A DNA stretch of 64,000 nucleotides from Mesorhizobium metallidurans STM 2683 (lineage in GTDB: Bacteria > Pseudomonadota > Alphaproteobacteria > Rhizobiales > Rhizobiaceae): NCBI RefSeq assembly GCF_000350085.1, contig NZ_CAUM01000130.1:1-64000 (forward strand), given 5' to 3'. Of the stretch, positions 17,258 through 25,981 are shown in pieces; within the stretch, counting starts at the first letter, position 1; every line of letters starts with the position of its first letter. Below the pieces are notes generated by a model that saw only the letters and a list, made by a program, of their open reading frames with translations, was not told the DNA's origin and made no database searches. A program made the translations under genes and the position numbers.

Positions 17258-17260
17258 GTG

Positions 17261-17959
17261 CTACTTCGCGAACGTCACCCACTCCTCGAGCGGCGCGCGG
17301 TCGGTGCGGAACTCGTTTTCGGGCTTGGACGTGTCCTCATGACCGAGCGCCATGCCGCAGACGACTATCTCCTCGTCGGGAATGTTGAGCACCGGCCTGA
17401 TCTGCCGGTGATAGGGCGCGAAAGCTGCCTGCGGGCAGGTGTGCAGACCCCTGCCCCGCGCCGCCACCATGATGTTCTGCAGGAACATGCCGTAGTCGAT
17501 CCACGACCCCTTGTTCAGCCGCCGGTCGACGGTGAAGATCATGCCCACCGGCGCGTCGAAGAAGACGAAGTTGCGGTCGTGCTGAGCGCGCATCCTGTCG
17601 ACCTCGCGCCGGCCGATGCCAAGCACGCCGTAGAGGCCGAAACCGTTCGCCCGCCGCCGTGTGAGATAGGGTTCGAAGAACTGGTCGGGATAGTAGCGGT
17701 ACTCGTCCCAGTCAGCCTTCTCGGCGCGGATGCCGGAATTGAGAATGGCGTCTGTGATCCGCTGCTTGACCTCGCCCTTGGTCACATAGACCCGCCAGGG
17801 CTGCATATTGGTGCCCGAAGGCGCACGCGCCGCAACGGCCAGAATGGCGCGGATCGTGTCGTCGTCGACCATGTCGGGCAGGAATGCCCGTACCGAACGG
17901 CGCGAGGTGATCGCCTCGTCGACGATCGCCGTCGCAATCCGCGTGTTGTCTTCCAGCAT
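17261..17959 (-). CDS. Nitroreductase family protein
   Basis: 232 aa from the ATG at 17959, preceded by AAGGGACGG. The upstream frame to 18037 was rejected because conserved sequence starts at residue 10. The SRRSVRAFLPD motif near the N-terminus binds FMN phosphate. Then come APSGTNMQPWRVYV (an FMN contact loop), the dimer-interface middle, and GLHTCPQAAF with a later GMALGHED. These FMN enzymes reduce nitro groups, quinones or related acceptors with NAD(P)H; the physiological substrate is unknown. It is convergent with the orphan gene and divergent from the XRE-cupin gene. Confidence 0.88.
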   Translation of the reverse strand: MLEDNTRIATAIVDEAITSRRSVRAFLPDMVDDDTIRAILAVAARAPSGTNMQPWRVYVTKGEVKQRITDAILNSGIRAEKADWDEYRYYPDQFFEPYLTRRRANGFGLYGVLGIGRREVDRMRAQHDRNFVFFDAPVGMIFTVDRRLNKGSWIDYGMFLQNIMVAARGRGLHTCPQAAFAPYHRQIRPVLNIPDEEIVVCGMALGHEDTSKPENEFRTDRAPLEEWVTFAK

Positions 17960-18103
17960 GGGCCGTCCCTTAACCCCTAGGTACCGACGGACGCCCCCAC
18001 TCGCCGTTCGCGGCCGAGCCTTTGCATGAACCGTCAAAATGGCGCAAGCAATTCTTGTGCTCCCATGAAAATCCTCTTGATTTTTTCACGGACTTGACCT
18101 CTC

Positions 18104-18745
18104 ATGAAATTTGCCACGCATTTTTCACCAAGAGCAGTTTTCACCGAGAACCTGGCTTTGCCCTCAACCGCTATCCGACCGGAACAGGAAACCGCCGAAC
18201 GGCTGCTGGCCGGCGACATCCGTGCGCTGCGCAAAGCGCGTGGATTGACGCTGGCCGAGATCGGCCTGAGACTCGGCCGCTCCGTCGGTTGGGTCAGCCA
18301 GGTCGAGCGCGGCCTGTCGATGCCGTCGCTCAGCGATCTCAGGGCCTTCGCCGAATTGTTCGGCGTGCCGGTCAGCCTGTTCTTCAGCCATGATGTGCCT
18401 GTCGAGAGCGAGCGCGGCGTGGTCGTGCGTGCCGGCAGCCGACGCTCGCTTGGCACAAGCGAATCCGGCCTGGTGGAGGAGCTTCTGTCGCCCGATCTCG
18501 GCGGTAGCTTCGAGATGCTGCGCTCGGTCTTTGCGCCGGGCGCGGAACTGAAGACCGAGGCGCGCCGGCCGACGGAGGAAGCCGGTTATGTGGCGTCGGG
18601 CACCTTCGAGATCGAGATTGCTGGCGTCTGGCACAGACTTGGCGAGGGAGACTCCTTTCGCTTCGACGGCAAGCCGTTTCGCTGGCGCAATCCGGGTGTT
18701 CAGCCGGCAGTGGTCATCTGGGTGATTTCGCCACCCGTCTATTGA
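18104..18745 (+). CDS. XRE-cupin transcriptional regulator
   Basis: 213 aa. An N-terminal helix-turn-helix of the XRE/HTH_3 type spans about residues 36-95 (IRALRKARGLTLAEIGLRLG, then GWVSQVERGLSMPSLSDL). A cupin_2 sensor barrel follows (about 135-210: EEAGYVASGTFEIEI...GEGDSFRFDGKPFRWRNPG). Such regulators often sense small metabolites in amino-acid, polyamine or methylamine catabolism. It is just upstream of, and in the same direction as, the two-DMGDH cluster. It probably controls that cluster, although a repeat element separates them. The first 25 residues are not conserved-looking, and a later start is possible. Confidence 0.85.
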   Translation: MKFATHFSPRAVFTENLALPSTAIRPEQETAERLLAGDIRALRKARGLTLAEIGLRLGRSVGWVSQVERGLSMPSLSDLRAFAELFGVPVSLFFSHDVPVESERGVVVRAGSRRSLGTSESGLVEELLSPDLGGSFEMLRSVFAPGAELKTEARRPTEEAGYVASGTFEIEIAGVWHRLGEGDSFRFDGKPFRWRNPGVQPAVVIWVISPPVY

Positions 18746-18810
18746 ATGCATGTCGCCCAAAAGTATGCAGCGGCATCAAAACAAAAATCAAAGCGCAACG
18801 CGCTTAGGCT
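18745..18810 (+). repeat. Intergenic repeat family C, truncated copy
   Basis: Starts GCATGTCGCCCAAAAGT, continues GCAGCGG, then AACAAAAATCAAAGCGC and CGCGCTT. It is the same element as at 50917-51019 and 56176-56302 with the middle part missing. It begins at the regulator stop and ends just before the ribosome site of the next gene. Confidence 0.7.
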
Positions 18811-18823
18811 TTGGAGAAGAAAC

Positions 18824-21277
18824 ATGGCCGGTTTGCCGACCGCGGCACGCGTGGTGATCATCGGAGGCGGTGTCGTCGGCGCCTCCTCGCTCTATCACCT
18901 CGCCAAGGCGGGCTGGACCGATTGCGTGCTTCTGGAAAAGAACGAGCTGACATCGGGCTCGACCTGGCATGCCGCGGGGAACGTGCCGACCTTCTCCTCG
19001 TCCTGGTCGCTGATGAACATGCAGCGCTATTCGACCGAGCTCTATCGCGGGCTGGCCGACGCGGTCGACTATCCCATGAACTACCACGTCACCGGTTCGC
19101 TCAGATTGGCCCACACCAACGAACGGATGCAGGAATTCCAGCGCGCCAAGGGCATGGGCCGCTATCAGGGCATGGACATCGACGTGGTCGGCCTCGACGA
19201 GATCAAGCGCCGCTACCCCTTCATCGAAACCCATGAGCTGAAGGGCGCGCTCTACGATCCGAGTGACGGCGACATCGACCCGGCGCAATTGACCCAGGCG
19301 CTGGCCAAGGGCGCGCGCGACATGGGCGCCAGGATCATCCGCTTCTGCCCGGTCACCGGCGTTCGCCGGGAGAACGATGAATGGGTGGTCGAGACGGCCC
19401 AGGGCGAAATCCGCTGCGAGATCGTCGTCAACGCCGCCGGCTACCGCGCCGCCGAGATCGGCCGGATTTTCGGCCGCGAGGTGCCGATGATGGTGATGAG
19501 CCATCAGTACATACTGTTCGAGGAAATCCCCGAACTGGCTGCCTGGTCGAAGGAGCAAGGCAAAAAACTGCCGCTGCTGCGCGACGTCGACACCTCCTAC
19601 TATCTGCGCCAGGAAAAGAACGGCATGAATCTCGGCCCCTATGAGCGCAATTGCCGCGCCCATTGGGCGACACACAACGATCCGATGCCGGAGGATTTTT
19701 CCTTCCAGCTGTTCCCCGACGATCTCGACCGCCTCGAGCACTATCTGGCCGATGCCGTCGCCCGGGTGCCGATCCTCGGCACGGCCGGCCTGTCCAAGGT
19801 CATCAACGGTCCGATCCCTTACGCACCGGACGGCAACCCGCTGATCGGGCCGATGCCCGGTGTGCCGAACGCCTTCGAGGCCTGCGTCTTCACCTTCGGC
19901 ATCGCGCAAGGCGGTGGCGCCGGCAAGGTGCTGGCCGAATGGGTGACAGAGGGCCAGACCGAATGGGACATGTGGTCCTGCGACCCGCGCCGCTTTACCA
20001 GCTTTGCTTCCGCACCCGATTATTGTGTCGCCAAGGGCATGGAGATCTACGGCAACGAATACGCCATCCAGTTTCCGCGCCATGCCTGGCCGGCGGGGCG
20101 CGACCGCAAACTGTCGCCGATCCATGACCGCATCAAGGCGCGCGGCGCCCGCTTCGACGCCTATAATGGTTGGGAACGCGCCACCTGGTACGCTCAGCCG
20201 GGCGACGACATTTCGGAAGAAGCCACTTTGACCTTCCGCCGTGATGGTCCTTGGCAGCAGCGCGTGCGCGAAGAGTGCCTCGCCGTGCGCGACGCCGCCG
20301 GCATTCTCGACCTGCCCGGCTTTTCGCGGTTCAACCTCGAAGGTCCCGGCGCCGCCGAATGGCTGAGCCTCCAGGTCACCGGCCTGGTGCCGAAGCCCGG
20401 CCGCATCGGCCTCGTTTACTTTTCCGACGACAAGGGCCGCATCGTCACCGAAATGTCCGTGGTGCGCCATGGCGAGGACCAGATGACGCTGATCACCGCG
20501 GCCGTTGCGCAGTGGCACGATTTCGAATGGCTGAAGTCACGCATGCCCAGGGATGCGCCGTTCAAGCTCATCGACCGGACCGAGGAATATTCGACACAGA
20601 TCCTCGCCGGCCCCAATTCGCGAAAGATCCTGGCGGAGGTCTGCGCCGCCGATCTTGCCCTGCCCTGGCTTACCCATCAGGAAACCAGCATCGCCGGCCG
20701 TTGGGCGAAGCTGGTCCGGGTGTCCTTCGCCGGCGAGCTTGGCTGGGAAATCCACACCAAGGTCGGCGACACCCCTACTGTCTTCGACGCCGTCTGGGCC
20801 GCCGGCCAGAAGCAAGGCCTGAAACCATTCGGCATGTATGCGCTGGATTCACTGCGGCTCGAAAAGGGCTATCGCGCCTGGAAAGGCGATCTGTCGACCG
20901 ACTATTCGATCCTGCAGGGCGGGCTGGAGCGTTTCGTCAAATGGGACAAGCCCGACTTCCGCGGCAAGGCGGCGCTGCTCAACGAAAAACAGCAAGGCGT
21001 GAAGAAGCGCTTCGTCACGCTGGTCGTCGAAAATCCCGGCGATTGCGACGCCCCCTATATGTCGACGCTCTGGCATGACGGCAAGATCGTCGGCGAGACG
21101 ACATCCGGCGGCTGGGGCCATCGCATCGACAAGTCGATCGCGCTCGGCATGTTGCGCGCCGACCTGACCGAACCCGGCACCGCGGTCGAGGTCGAGATCT
21201 TCGGCGACCGCTTCAAGGCGGTGGTGCAGAAGGATGAACCGCTGTGGGATCCGAAGAACGAAAGATTGCGCGCATGA
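18824..21277 (+). CDS. FAD-dependent oxidoreductase with GcvT domain, dimethylglycine/sarcosine dehydrogenase family (first copy)
   Basis: 817 aa from the ATG at 18824, preceded by GGAGAAG. Domain order is an N-terminal DAO fold (VVIIGGGVVGASSLYHLA, residues 10-27), the STWHAAG motif with His49 (the residue that carries covalent FAD in dimethylglycine dehydrogenase), an FAO_M linker, and a C-terminal GcvT plus GcvT_C pair (from about 430). Such enzymes oxidise an N-methyl group and hand the formaldehyde to tetrahydrofolate. The stop overlaps the methyltransferase start by 4 bp. The exact N-methyl substrate cannot be read from the sequence; dimethylglycine, sarcosine or proline betaine derivatives are candidates. 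Confidence 0.9.
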   Translation: MAGLPTAARVVIIGGGVVGASSLYHLAKAGWTDCVLLEKNELTSGSTWHAAGNVPTFSSSWSLMNMQRYSTELYRGLADAVDYPMNYHVTGSLRLAHTNERMQEFQRAKGMGRYQGMDIDVVGLDEIKRRYPFIETHELKGALYDPSDGDIDPAQLTQALAKGARDMGARIIRFCPVTGVRRENDEWVVETAQGEIRCEIVVNAAGYRAAEIGRIFGREVPMMVMSHQYILFEEIPELAAWSKEQGKKLPLLRDVDTSYYLRQEKNGMNLGPYERNCRAHWATHNDPMPEDFSFQLFPDDLDRLEHYLADAVARVPILGTAGLSKVINGPIPYAPDGNPLIGPMPGVPNAFEACVFTFGIAQGGGAGKVLAEWVTEGQTEWDMWSCDPRRFTSFASAPDYCVAKGMEIYGNEYAIQFPRHAWPAGRDRKLSPIHDRIKARGARFDAYNGWERATWYAQPGDDISEEATLTFRRDGPWQQRVREECLAVRDAAGILDLPGFSRFNLEGPGAAEWLSLQVTGLVPKPGRIGLVYFSDDKGRIVTEMSVVRHGEDQMTLITAAVAQWHDFEWLKSRMPRDAPFKLIDRTEEYSTQILAGPNSRKILAEVCAADLALPWLTHQETSIAGRWAKLVRVSFAGELGWEIHTKVGDTPTVFDAVWAAGQKQGLKPFGMYALDSLRLEKGYRAWKGDLSTDYSILQGGLERFVKWDKPDFRGKAALLNEKQQGVKKRFVTLVVENPGDCDAPYMSTLWHDGKIVGETTSGGWGHRIDKSIALGMLRADLTEPGTAVEVEIFGDRFKAVVQKDEPLWDPKNERLRA

Positions 21278-22173
21278 AGTCCGTCATCCTCACCGACGGC
21301 GGCATGGGCCAGGAACTGGTCCGCCGCAGCAAATCCGAGCCGACGCCGTTGTGGTCGGCCAGGGTGTTGATCGACGAGCCGGATCTGGTGCGCGACCTGC
21401 ATGCGGAATTCATCCGGGCGGGCGCCCGCGTCATCACCATCAACACCTATTCCGCGACGCCGGAGCGGCTCGCGCGGGAAGGAGCAGAAGACCTCTTCGG
21501 GTCGCTGCAAAAGCGCGGCATCGAGCTCGCAAGGCAGGCTCGCGACGACGCCGGCGACGCGGCCATCGCCGGCTGCCTGTCGCCGCTATTCGGCAGCTAT
21601 GCGCCGGCGCTGACCATTTCCTTCCAGGAGACGCTCGACACCTACCGCCGTATCGTCGCGGAGCAGGCTGAAGGCGTCGATCTGTTCCTGTGCGAGACCA
21701 TGGCCTCGGCCGAGGAAGCACGCGCCGCCGTCACCGCAGCCTCGGAAAGCGGCAAGCCGGTGTGGGTGTCGTGGACGCTCGCCGATCACGGCACCCCGCG
21801 CCTGCGCAGCGGCGAGGCTATAGCGGCTGCGGCGAGCGCGCTCGGCGACCTGCCGGTCGCAGCCAGGCTGATCAATTGCTGCCGGCCCGAAGCGATCAGC
21901 GCAGCACTGCCCGAACTGATCACTCTCGGCGGCCCGGTTGGCGCCTATGCCAATGGCTTCACCTCGATCGAGGCGCTCAAGCATGGCACCACCGTGGACG
22001 TGCTGCACGCTCGCCACGATCTTGGCCCCGATGCCTATGCCGACGAGGCCATTGGCTGGGTCGAAGCCGGCGCCGGCATCGTCGGCGGTTGCTGCGAAGT
22101 CGGCCCGGCCCACATCGCCGCGTTGCGCGACCGGCTAGAACAGGCCGGCTACCAAATCTCGGGAGTTGCATAA
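21274..22173 (+). CDS. Homocysteine S-methyltransferase family protein (BHMT/MmuM-like)
   Basis: 299 aa from the ATG at 21274, which overlaps the preceding stop. A (beta/alpha)8 domain opens LTDGGMGQELVRR. The zinc ligands are visible as Cys in INCCRPE and the Cys pair in GGCCEVGP near the C-terminus. Members move a methyl group to homocysteine from betaine, S-methylmethionine or related donors. Placed between two DMGDH-like demethylases, a betaine-type donor is the natural guess, since betaine-homocysteine methyltransferase yields dimethylglycine. Its stop overlaps the next ATG by one base (TAATG). Confidence 0.88.
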   Translation: MKSVILTDGGMGQELVRRSKSEPTPLWSARVLIDEPDLVRDLHAEFIRAGARVITINTYSATPERLAREGAEDLFGSLQKRGIELARQARDDAGDAAIAGCLSPLFGSYAPALTISFQETLDTYRRIVAEQAEGVDLFLCETMASAEEARAAVTAASESGKPVWVSWTLADHGTPRLRSGEAIAAAASALGDLPVAARLINCCRPEAISAALPELITLGGPVGAYANGFTSIEALKHGTTVDVLHARHDLGPDAYADEAIGWVEAGAGIVGGCCEVGPAHIAALRDRLEQAGYQISGVA

Positions 22174-23354
22174 TGCCCAGACCATCATCGCGTATTTCCG
22201 GCATCGTGCCTTCGGGCAAGGATGGCTGGGAAGTTCATTCCGCCGCCTGGGTACGCAAGGAGGCCGGCGAGGACATCATCATGCTGTCGATCGGCGACCA
22301 TGATTTCGATGCGCCGGGCCAGACGATCGAAGCCTGCGTGACGGCGGTTCGCGGCAGCAATCACCACTACACGCCGCTTCCCGGCCTGCCGCGCCTGCGC
22401 AAGGCCATGGCGGCGGCTTCGACCGCCTGCACCGGCGTCGCGACCAGCCCCGACCAGGTCATCGCCACGCAGGGCGGACAGGCAGCGCTCTACGCTGCCG
22501 TGCAGGCCGTCCTCGACCAGGGCGACCACGCCATCGTGGTCGCGCCCTACTACGCGACGTATCCAAATACGTTCAGTGCCGCGGGTGTGGAATTCACCGT
22601 GGTCGAGACGCCCGCAGAGGATGGCTTCCAACCCCACGCGGACATGATCCGCGCGGCATTGCGGCCGAACACGCGCGCCATCCTCATCAACACGCCCAAC
22701 AATCCGACAGGTGCGGTCTATTCGCGACAGCATCTCGAAGAGCTGGCGCAGATCTGCCGGGAACATGACCTCTGGCTGCTGTCGGACGAGGTCTACTGGA
22801 CGCTGGGTGGCGGCGAGCATATTTCGCCCCGCAGCTTGCCCGGCATGGCCGAGCGCACGCTGGTCATCAATTCGATGTCCAAGAGCCACGGCATGACCGG
22901 CTGGCGCATGGGTTGGCTGACCGGTCCCGAAGCGATGATTTCGCTGCTGATCAATCTCAATCTGGTGACGACCTACGGCCTGCCGGCCTTCATCAGCCTC
23001 GCCTGCGCCGAGGCTTTGGAAAACGGTTACGGCGTCAAGGATATCGCCGAGCGCTATGCCGCGCGGCGCACATTGTTCCTCGACGCCGTGCACGGCATGA
23101 ACAACGTCACCGTGCGCGGTTCGGAAGGCGGCATGTTTGTCATGCTCGACATATCGGCGCTCGAACCGGACGACGAGAAATTCGCCTGGGCCCTTCTCGA
23201 CAAGGAGAAGGTCGGCGTCATGCCCGGTTCCAGCTTCGGCGAGGCCGCCGCCGGCCACATCCGCGTCAGTCTTTGCCAACCAGAGCCCGTGCTCAGGGAA
23301 GCTGCGCTTCGCCTGCGCCGTTTTGCTTCCAACTATCGCCGCGTGGCCGCATGA
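22173..23354 (+). CDS. Class I/II pyridoxal-phosphate aminotransferase
   Basis: 393 aa. Fold type I aminotransferase features include the HHYTPLPGLPRLRKAM segment, NTPNNPTGAVYS (about residues 168-179), LSDEVYWTLGG, the PLP lysine in INSMSKSHGMTGWRMGW, and the C-terminal arginine in GHIRVSLC. It probably uses an aromatic or branched amino donor; I cannot assign the substrate. It is coupled on both sides (TAATG upstream; its stop overlaps the next ATG by 4 bp). Its job is therefore probably part of the same pathway as the two demethylases and the methyltransferase. Confidence 0.88.
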   Translation: MPRPSSRISGIVPSGKDGWEVHSAAWVRKEAGEDIIMLSIGDHDFDAPGQTIEACVTAVRGSNHHYTPLPGLPRLRKAMAAASTACTGVATSPDQVIATQGGQAALYAAVQAVLDQGDHAIVVAPYYATYPNTFSAAGVEFTVVETPAEDGFQPHADMIRAALRPNTRAILINTPNNPTGAVYSRQHLEELAQICREHDLWLLSDEVYWTLGGGEHISPRSLPGMAERTLVINSMSKSHGMTGWRMGWLTGPEAMISLLINLNLVTTYGLPAFISLACAEALENGYGVKDIAERYAARRTLFLDAVHGMNNVTVRGSEGGMFVMLDISALEPDDEKFAWALLDKEKVGVMPGSSFGEAAAGHIRVSLCQPEPVLREAALRLRRFASNYRRVAA

Positions 23355-25801
23355 CCGCCAAGACGATCCCCAGCAAAGCAAGGGCCGTCATCATCGGCGG
23401 CGGTGTTTCCGGCTGCTCGGTCGCCTATCATCTGGCCAAGCTCGGCTGGACCGACATCGTTCTCCTCGAACGCAAGCAACTCACTTGCGGCACGACTTGG
23501 CACGCCGCTGGCCTGATCGGCCAGTTACGCGGCTCGCAGAACATGACGCGGCTGGCGAAATATTCGGCCGATCTCTACGTCAAGCTGGAAGCCGAGACCG
23601 AGGTCGGCACCGGCATGCGCCAGGTCGGCTCGATCACCGTGGCGCTGACCGAGGAACGCAAGCACGAGATCTACCGGCAGGCCTCGTTGGCCCGCGCCTT
23701 CGACGTCGATGTGCGCGAGATTTCACCCAATGAAGTCAAAGAGATGTACCCGCATCTCAACGTTTCCGATGTCGTCGGCGCGGTGCATTTGCCGCGCGAC
23801 GGCCAGTGTGACCCGGCCAACATCGCCATGGCGCTGGCCAAGGGTGCACGCCAGCGCGGCGCCACTATCGTCGAGAACGTGAAAGTAACCAAGGTCCACA
23901 CCAAGGCCGGCCGCGTCACCGGCGTTTCCTGGGCGCAAGGCGATGAGCAAGGCACGATCGAGGCCGACATCGTCGTCAACTGCGCCGGCATGTGGGCGCG
24001 TGAGCTTGGAACCCAGAACGGCGTCACCATCCCGCTGCACGCCTGCGAGCATTTTTACCTCGTCACCGAGCCGATTCCTGGCCTGACCCGCCTGCCGGTG
24101 CTGCGCGTGCCGGACGAATGCGCCTACTACAAGGAAGACGCCGGCAAGATGATGCTTGGCGCCTTCGAACCCGTGGCAAAGCCCTGGGGCATGGAGGGCA
24201 TTCGCGAGGATTTCTGTTTCGATCAGTTGCCTGAGGACATGGATCATTTCGAGCCGATCCTCGAAATGGGCGTCAACCGCATGCCGATGCTAGCGACCGC
24301 CGGCATCCATACCTTCTTCAACGGTCCCGAAAGCTTCACGCCTGACGATCGCTACTATCTCGGCGAGGCGCCGGAACTGTCGGGCTATTGGATGGCGACC
24401 GGCTACAATTCGATCGGCATCGTCTCTTCGGGCGGCGCCGGCATGGCGCTGGCGCAATGGATCAACGATGGCGAAGCGCCATTCGACCTCTGGGAGGTCG
24501 ACATCCGCCGCGCCCAGCCGTTCCAGAAGAACCGCCGCTATCTGAAGGAGCGTGTTTCCGAAACGCTTGGCCTGCTCTACGCCGACCATTTCCCCTATCG
24601 CCAGATGGCGACCTCGCGCAATGTCAGGCGCTCGCCGCTGCACGAGCATCTGAAGGCGCGCGGCGCCGTGTTCGGCGAAGTCGCCGGCTGGGAGCGCGCC
24701 AATTGGTTTGCCCGCGAAGGCCAGGAGCGCGAATACCGCTATTCCTGGAAGCGGCAGAACTGGTTCGACAACCAGCGCGAGGAACATCTCGCGGTCCGCA
24801 ACGGCGTCGGCCTGTTCGACATGACCTCGTTCGGCAAGATCCGCGTCGAAGGCCGCGACGCCTGTGCCTTCCTGCAAAGGCTGTGCGCCAACGACATGGA
24901 CGTGGCGCCGGGCAAGATCGTCTACACCCAGATGCTCAACCGGCGCGGCGGCATCGAGAGCGACCTCACCGTCTCGCGGCTGTCGGAAACTGCCTATTTC
25001 CTCGTCGTGCCGGGCGCCACGCTGCAGCGCGATCTCGCCTGGCTGCGCAAGCATCTTGCCGACGAATTCGTGGTCATCACCGATGCGACGGCGGCCGAAG
25101 CCGTGCTCTGCCTTATGGGTCCGAAGGCAAGGACGCTGATTCAGAAGGTGAGCCCAAACGATTTCTCCAACGAAACCAATCCGTTCGGAACGTTTCAGGA
25201 GATAGAAATCGGCATGGGGCTGGCCCGCGCCCACCGCGTCACCTATGTCGGCGAACTCGGCTGGGAGCTTTATGTCTCGACCGACCAGGCAGCCCATGTC
25301 TTCGAGGCGATCGCTGAGGCCGGCGCGGATGTCGGCCTGAAACTTTGCGGCCTGCACACGCTGGATTCCTGCCGCATCGAAAAGGCCTTCCGTCATTTCG
25401 GCCACGACATCACCGACGAGGACAATGTGCTGGAAGCAGGGCTCGGCTTTGCAGTGAAAACGGCCAAGGGCGACTTCATCGGCCGCGATGCGGTACTGCG
25501 GAAGAAGGAAACCGGATTGAATCGCCGAATGGTCCAGTTCCGCCTGAAGGACCCGCAACCCCTTCTCTTCCACAATGAGGCGATCCTGCGCGACGGCAAG
25601 ATCGTCGGCCCGATCACCTCGGGCAATTACGGCCATCATCTCGGCGGCGCGGTTGGGCTCGGCTATGTCGAGTGCGAGGGCGAGAGCGAGGCGGACGTGC
25701 TGGCCTCGTCCTACGAGATCGAGATCGCCGGTGAGCGCTTCGCCGCCGAGGCGTCGCTGAAGCCTATGTATGATCCGAAGTCGGAACGGGTGCGGATGTA
25801 G
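23351..25801 (+). CDS. FAD-dependent oxidoreductase with GcvT domain, dimethylglycine dehydrogenase family (second copy)
   Basis: 816 aa. Same architecture as the protein at 18824 but clearly diverged: DAO fold (VIIGGGVSGCSVAYHLA, 13-29), CGTTWHAAG with His51 as the expected covalent FAD site, an FAO_M middle, then GcvT and GcvT_C. The ending (PMYDPKSERVRM) matches the DMGDH family C-terminus. Two such enzymes in one operon suggest two successive N-demethylations or two related substrates. Its ATG overlaps the aminotransferase stop. Last gene of the cluster; the next gene is 180 bp away. Confidence 0.9.
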   Translation: MTAKTIPSKARAVIIGGGVSGCSVAYHLAKLGWTDIVLLERKQLTCGTTWHAAGLIGQLRGSQNMTRLAKYSADLYVKLEAETEVGTGMRQVGSITVALTEERKHEIYRQASLARAFDVDVREISPNEVKEMYPHLNVSDVVGAVHLPRDGQCDPANIAMALAKGARQRGATIVENVKVTKVHTKAGRVTGVSWAQGDEQGTIEADIVVNCAGMWARELGTQNGVTIPLHACEHFYLVTEPIPGLTRLPVLRVPDECAYYKEDAGKMMLGAFEPVAKPWGMEGIREDFCFDQLPEDMDHFEPILEMGVNRMPMLATAGIHTFFNGPESFTPDDRYYLGEAPELSGYWMATGYNSIGIVSSGGAGMALAQWINDGEAPFDLWEVDIRRAQPFQKNRRYLKERVSETLGLLYADHFPYRQMATSRNVRRSPLHEHLKARGAVFGEVAGWERANWFAREGQEREYRYSWKRQNWFDNQREEHLAVRNGVGLFDMTSFGKIRVEGRDACAFLQRLCANDMDVAPGKIVYTQMLNRRGGIESDLTVSRLSETAYFLVVPGATLQRDLAWLRKHLADEFVVITDATAAEAVLCLMGPKARTLIQKVSPNDFSNETNPFGTFQEIEIGMGLARAHRVTYVGELGWELYVSTDQAAHVFEAIAEAGADVGLKLCGLHTLDSCRIEKAFRHFGHDITDEDNVLEAGLGFAVKTAKGDFIGRDAVLRKKETGLNRRMVQFRLKDPQPLLFHNEAILRDGKIVGPITSGNYGHHLGGAVGLGYVECEGESEADVLASSYEIEIAGERFAAEASLKPMYDPKSERVRM

Positions 25802-25981
25802 CATCCGGCCTATGCCGATAAGTGATCGACTGCCCGCGCCCGCATAAGCCACCGCTGCCGGTCGACCGGTTCTTACAGTGATCTTTGCCGAGGACACTGC
25901 TACGCTGCGGCATTGGCCCAGCCAGAGCATAACGCTGGGCGGCCGACCGCGTTTAGCACGCGGCAACACCTGAGGTGTAAC

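Larger units (their letters stand above)
16447..17258. other. AT-richer segment of probable foreign origin
   Basis: From about 16447 the DNA is visibly richer in A and T than its neighbours and uses codons such as AAT, ATT and TTA that the flanking genes avoid. It starts inside the MFS gene and ends 3 bp before the convergent nitroreductase stop. It holds one gene (16616-17257). I see no transposase, no terminal inverted repeats and no clear target duplication. Confidence 0.6.

Noticed and set aside
18746..18823. N-terminal extension of the first DMGDH-like protein from the ATG at 18746
   Set aside because: The extra 26 residues fall entirely in repeat-family C and have no ribosome site; the ATG at 18824 follows GGAGAAG.
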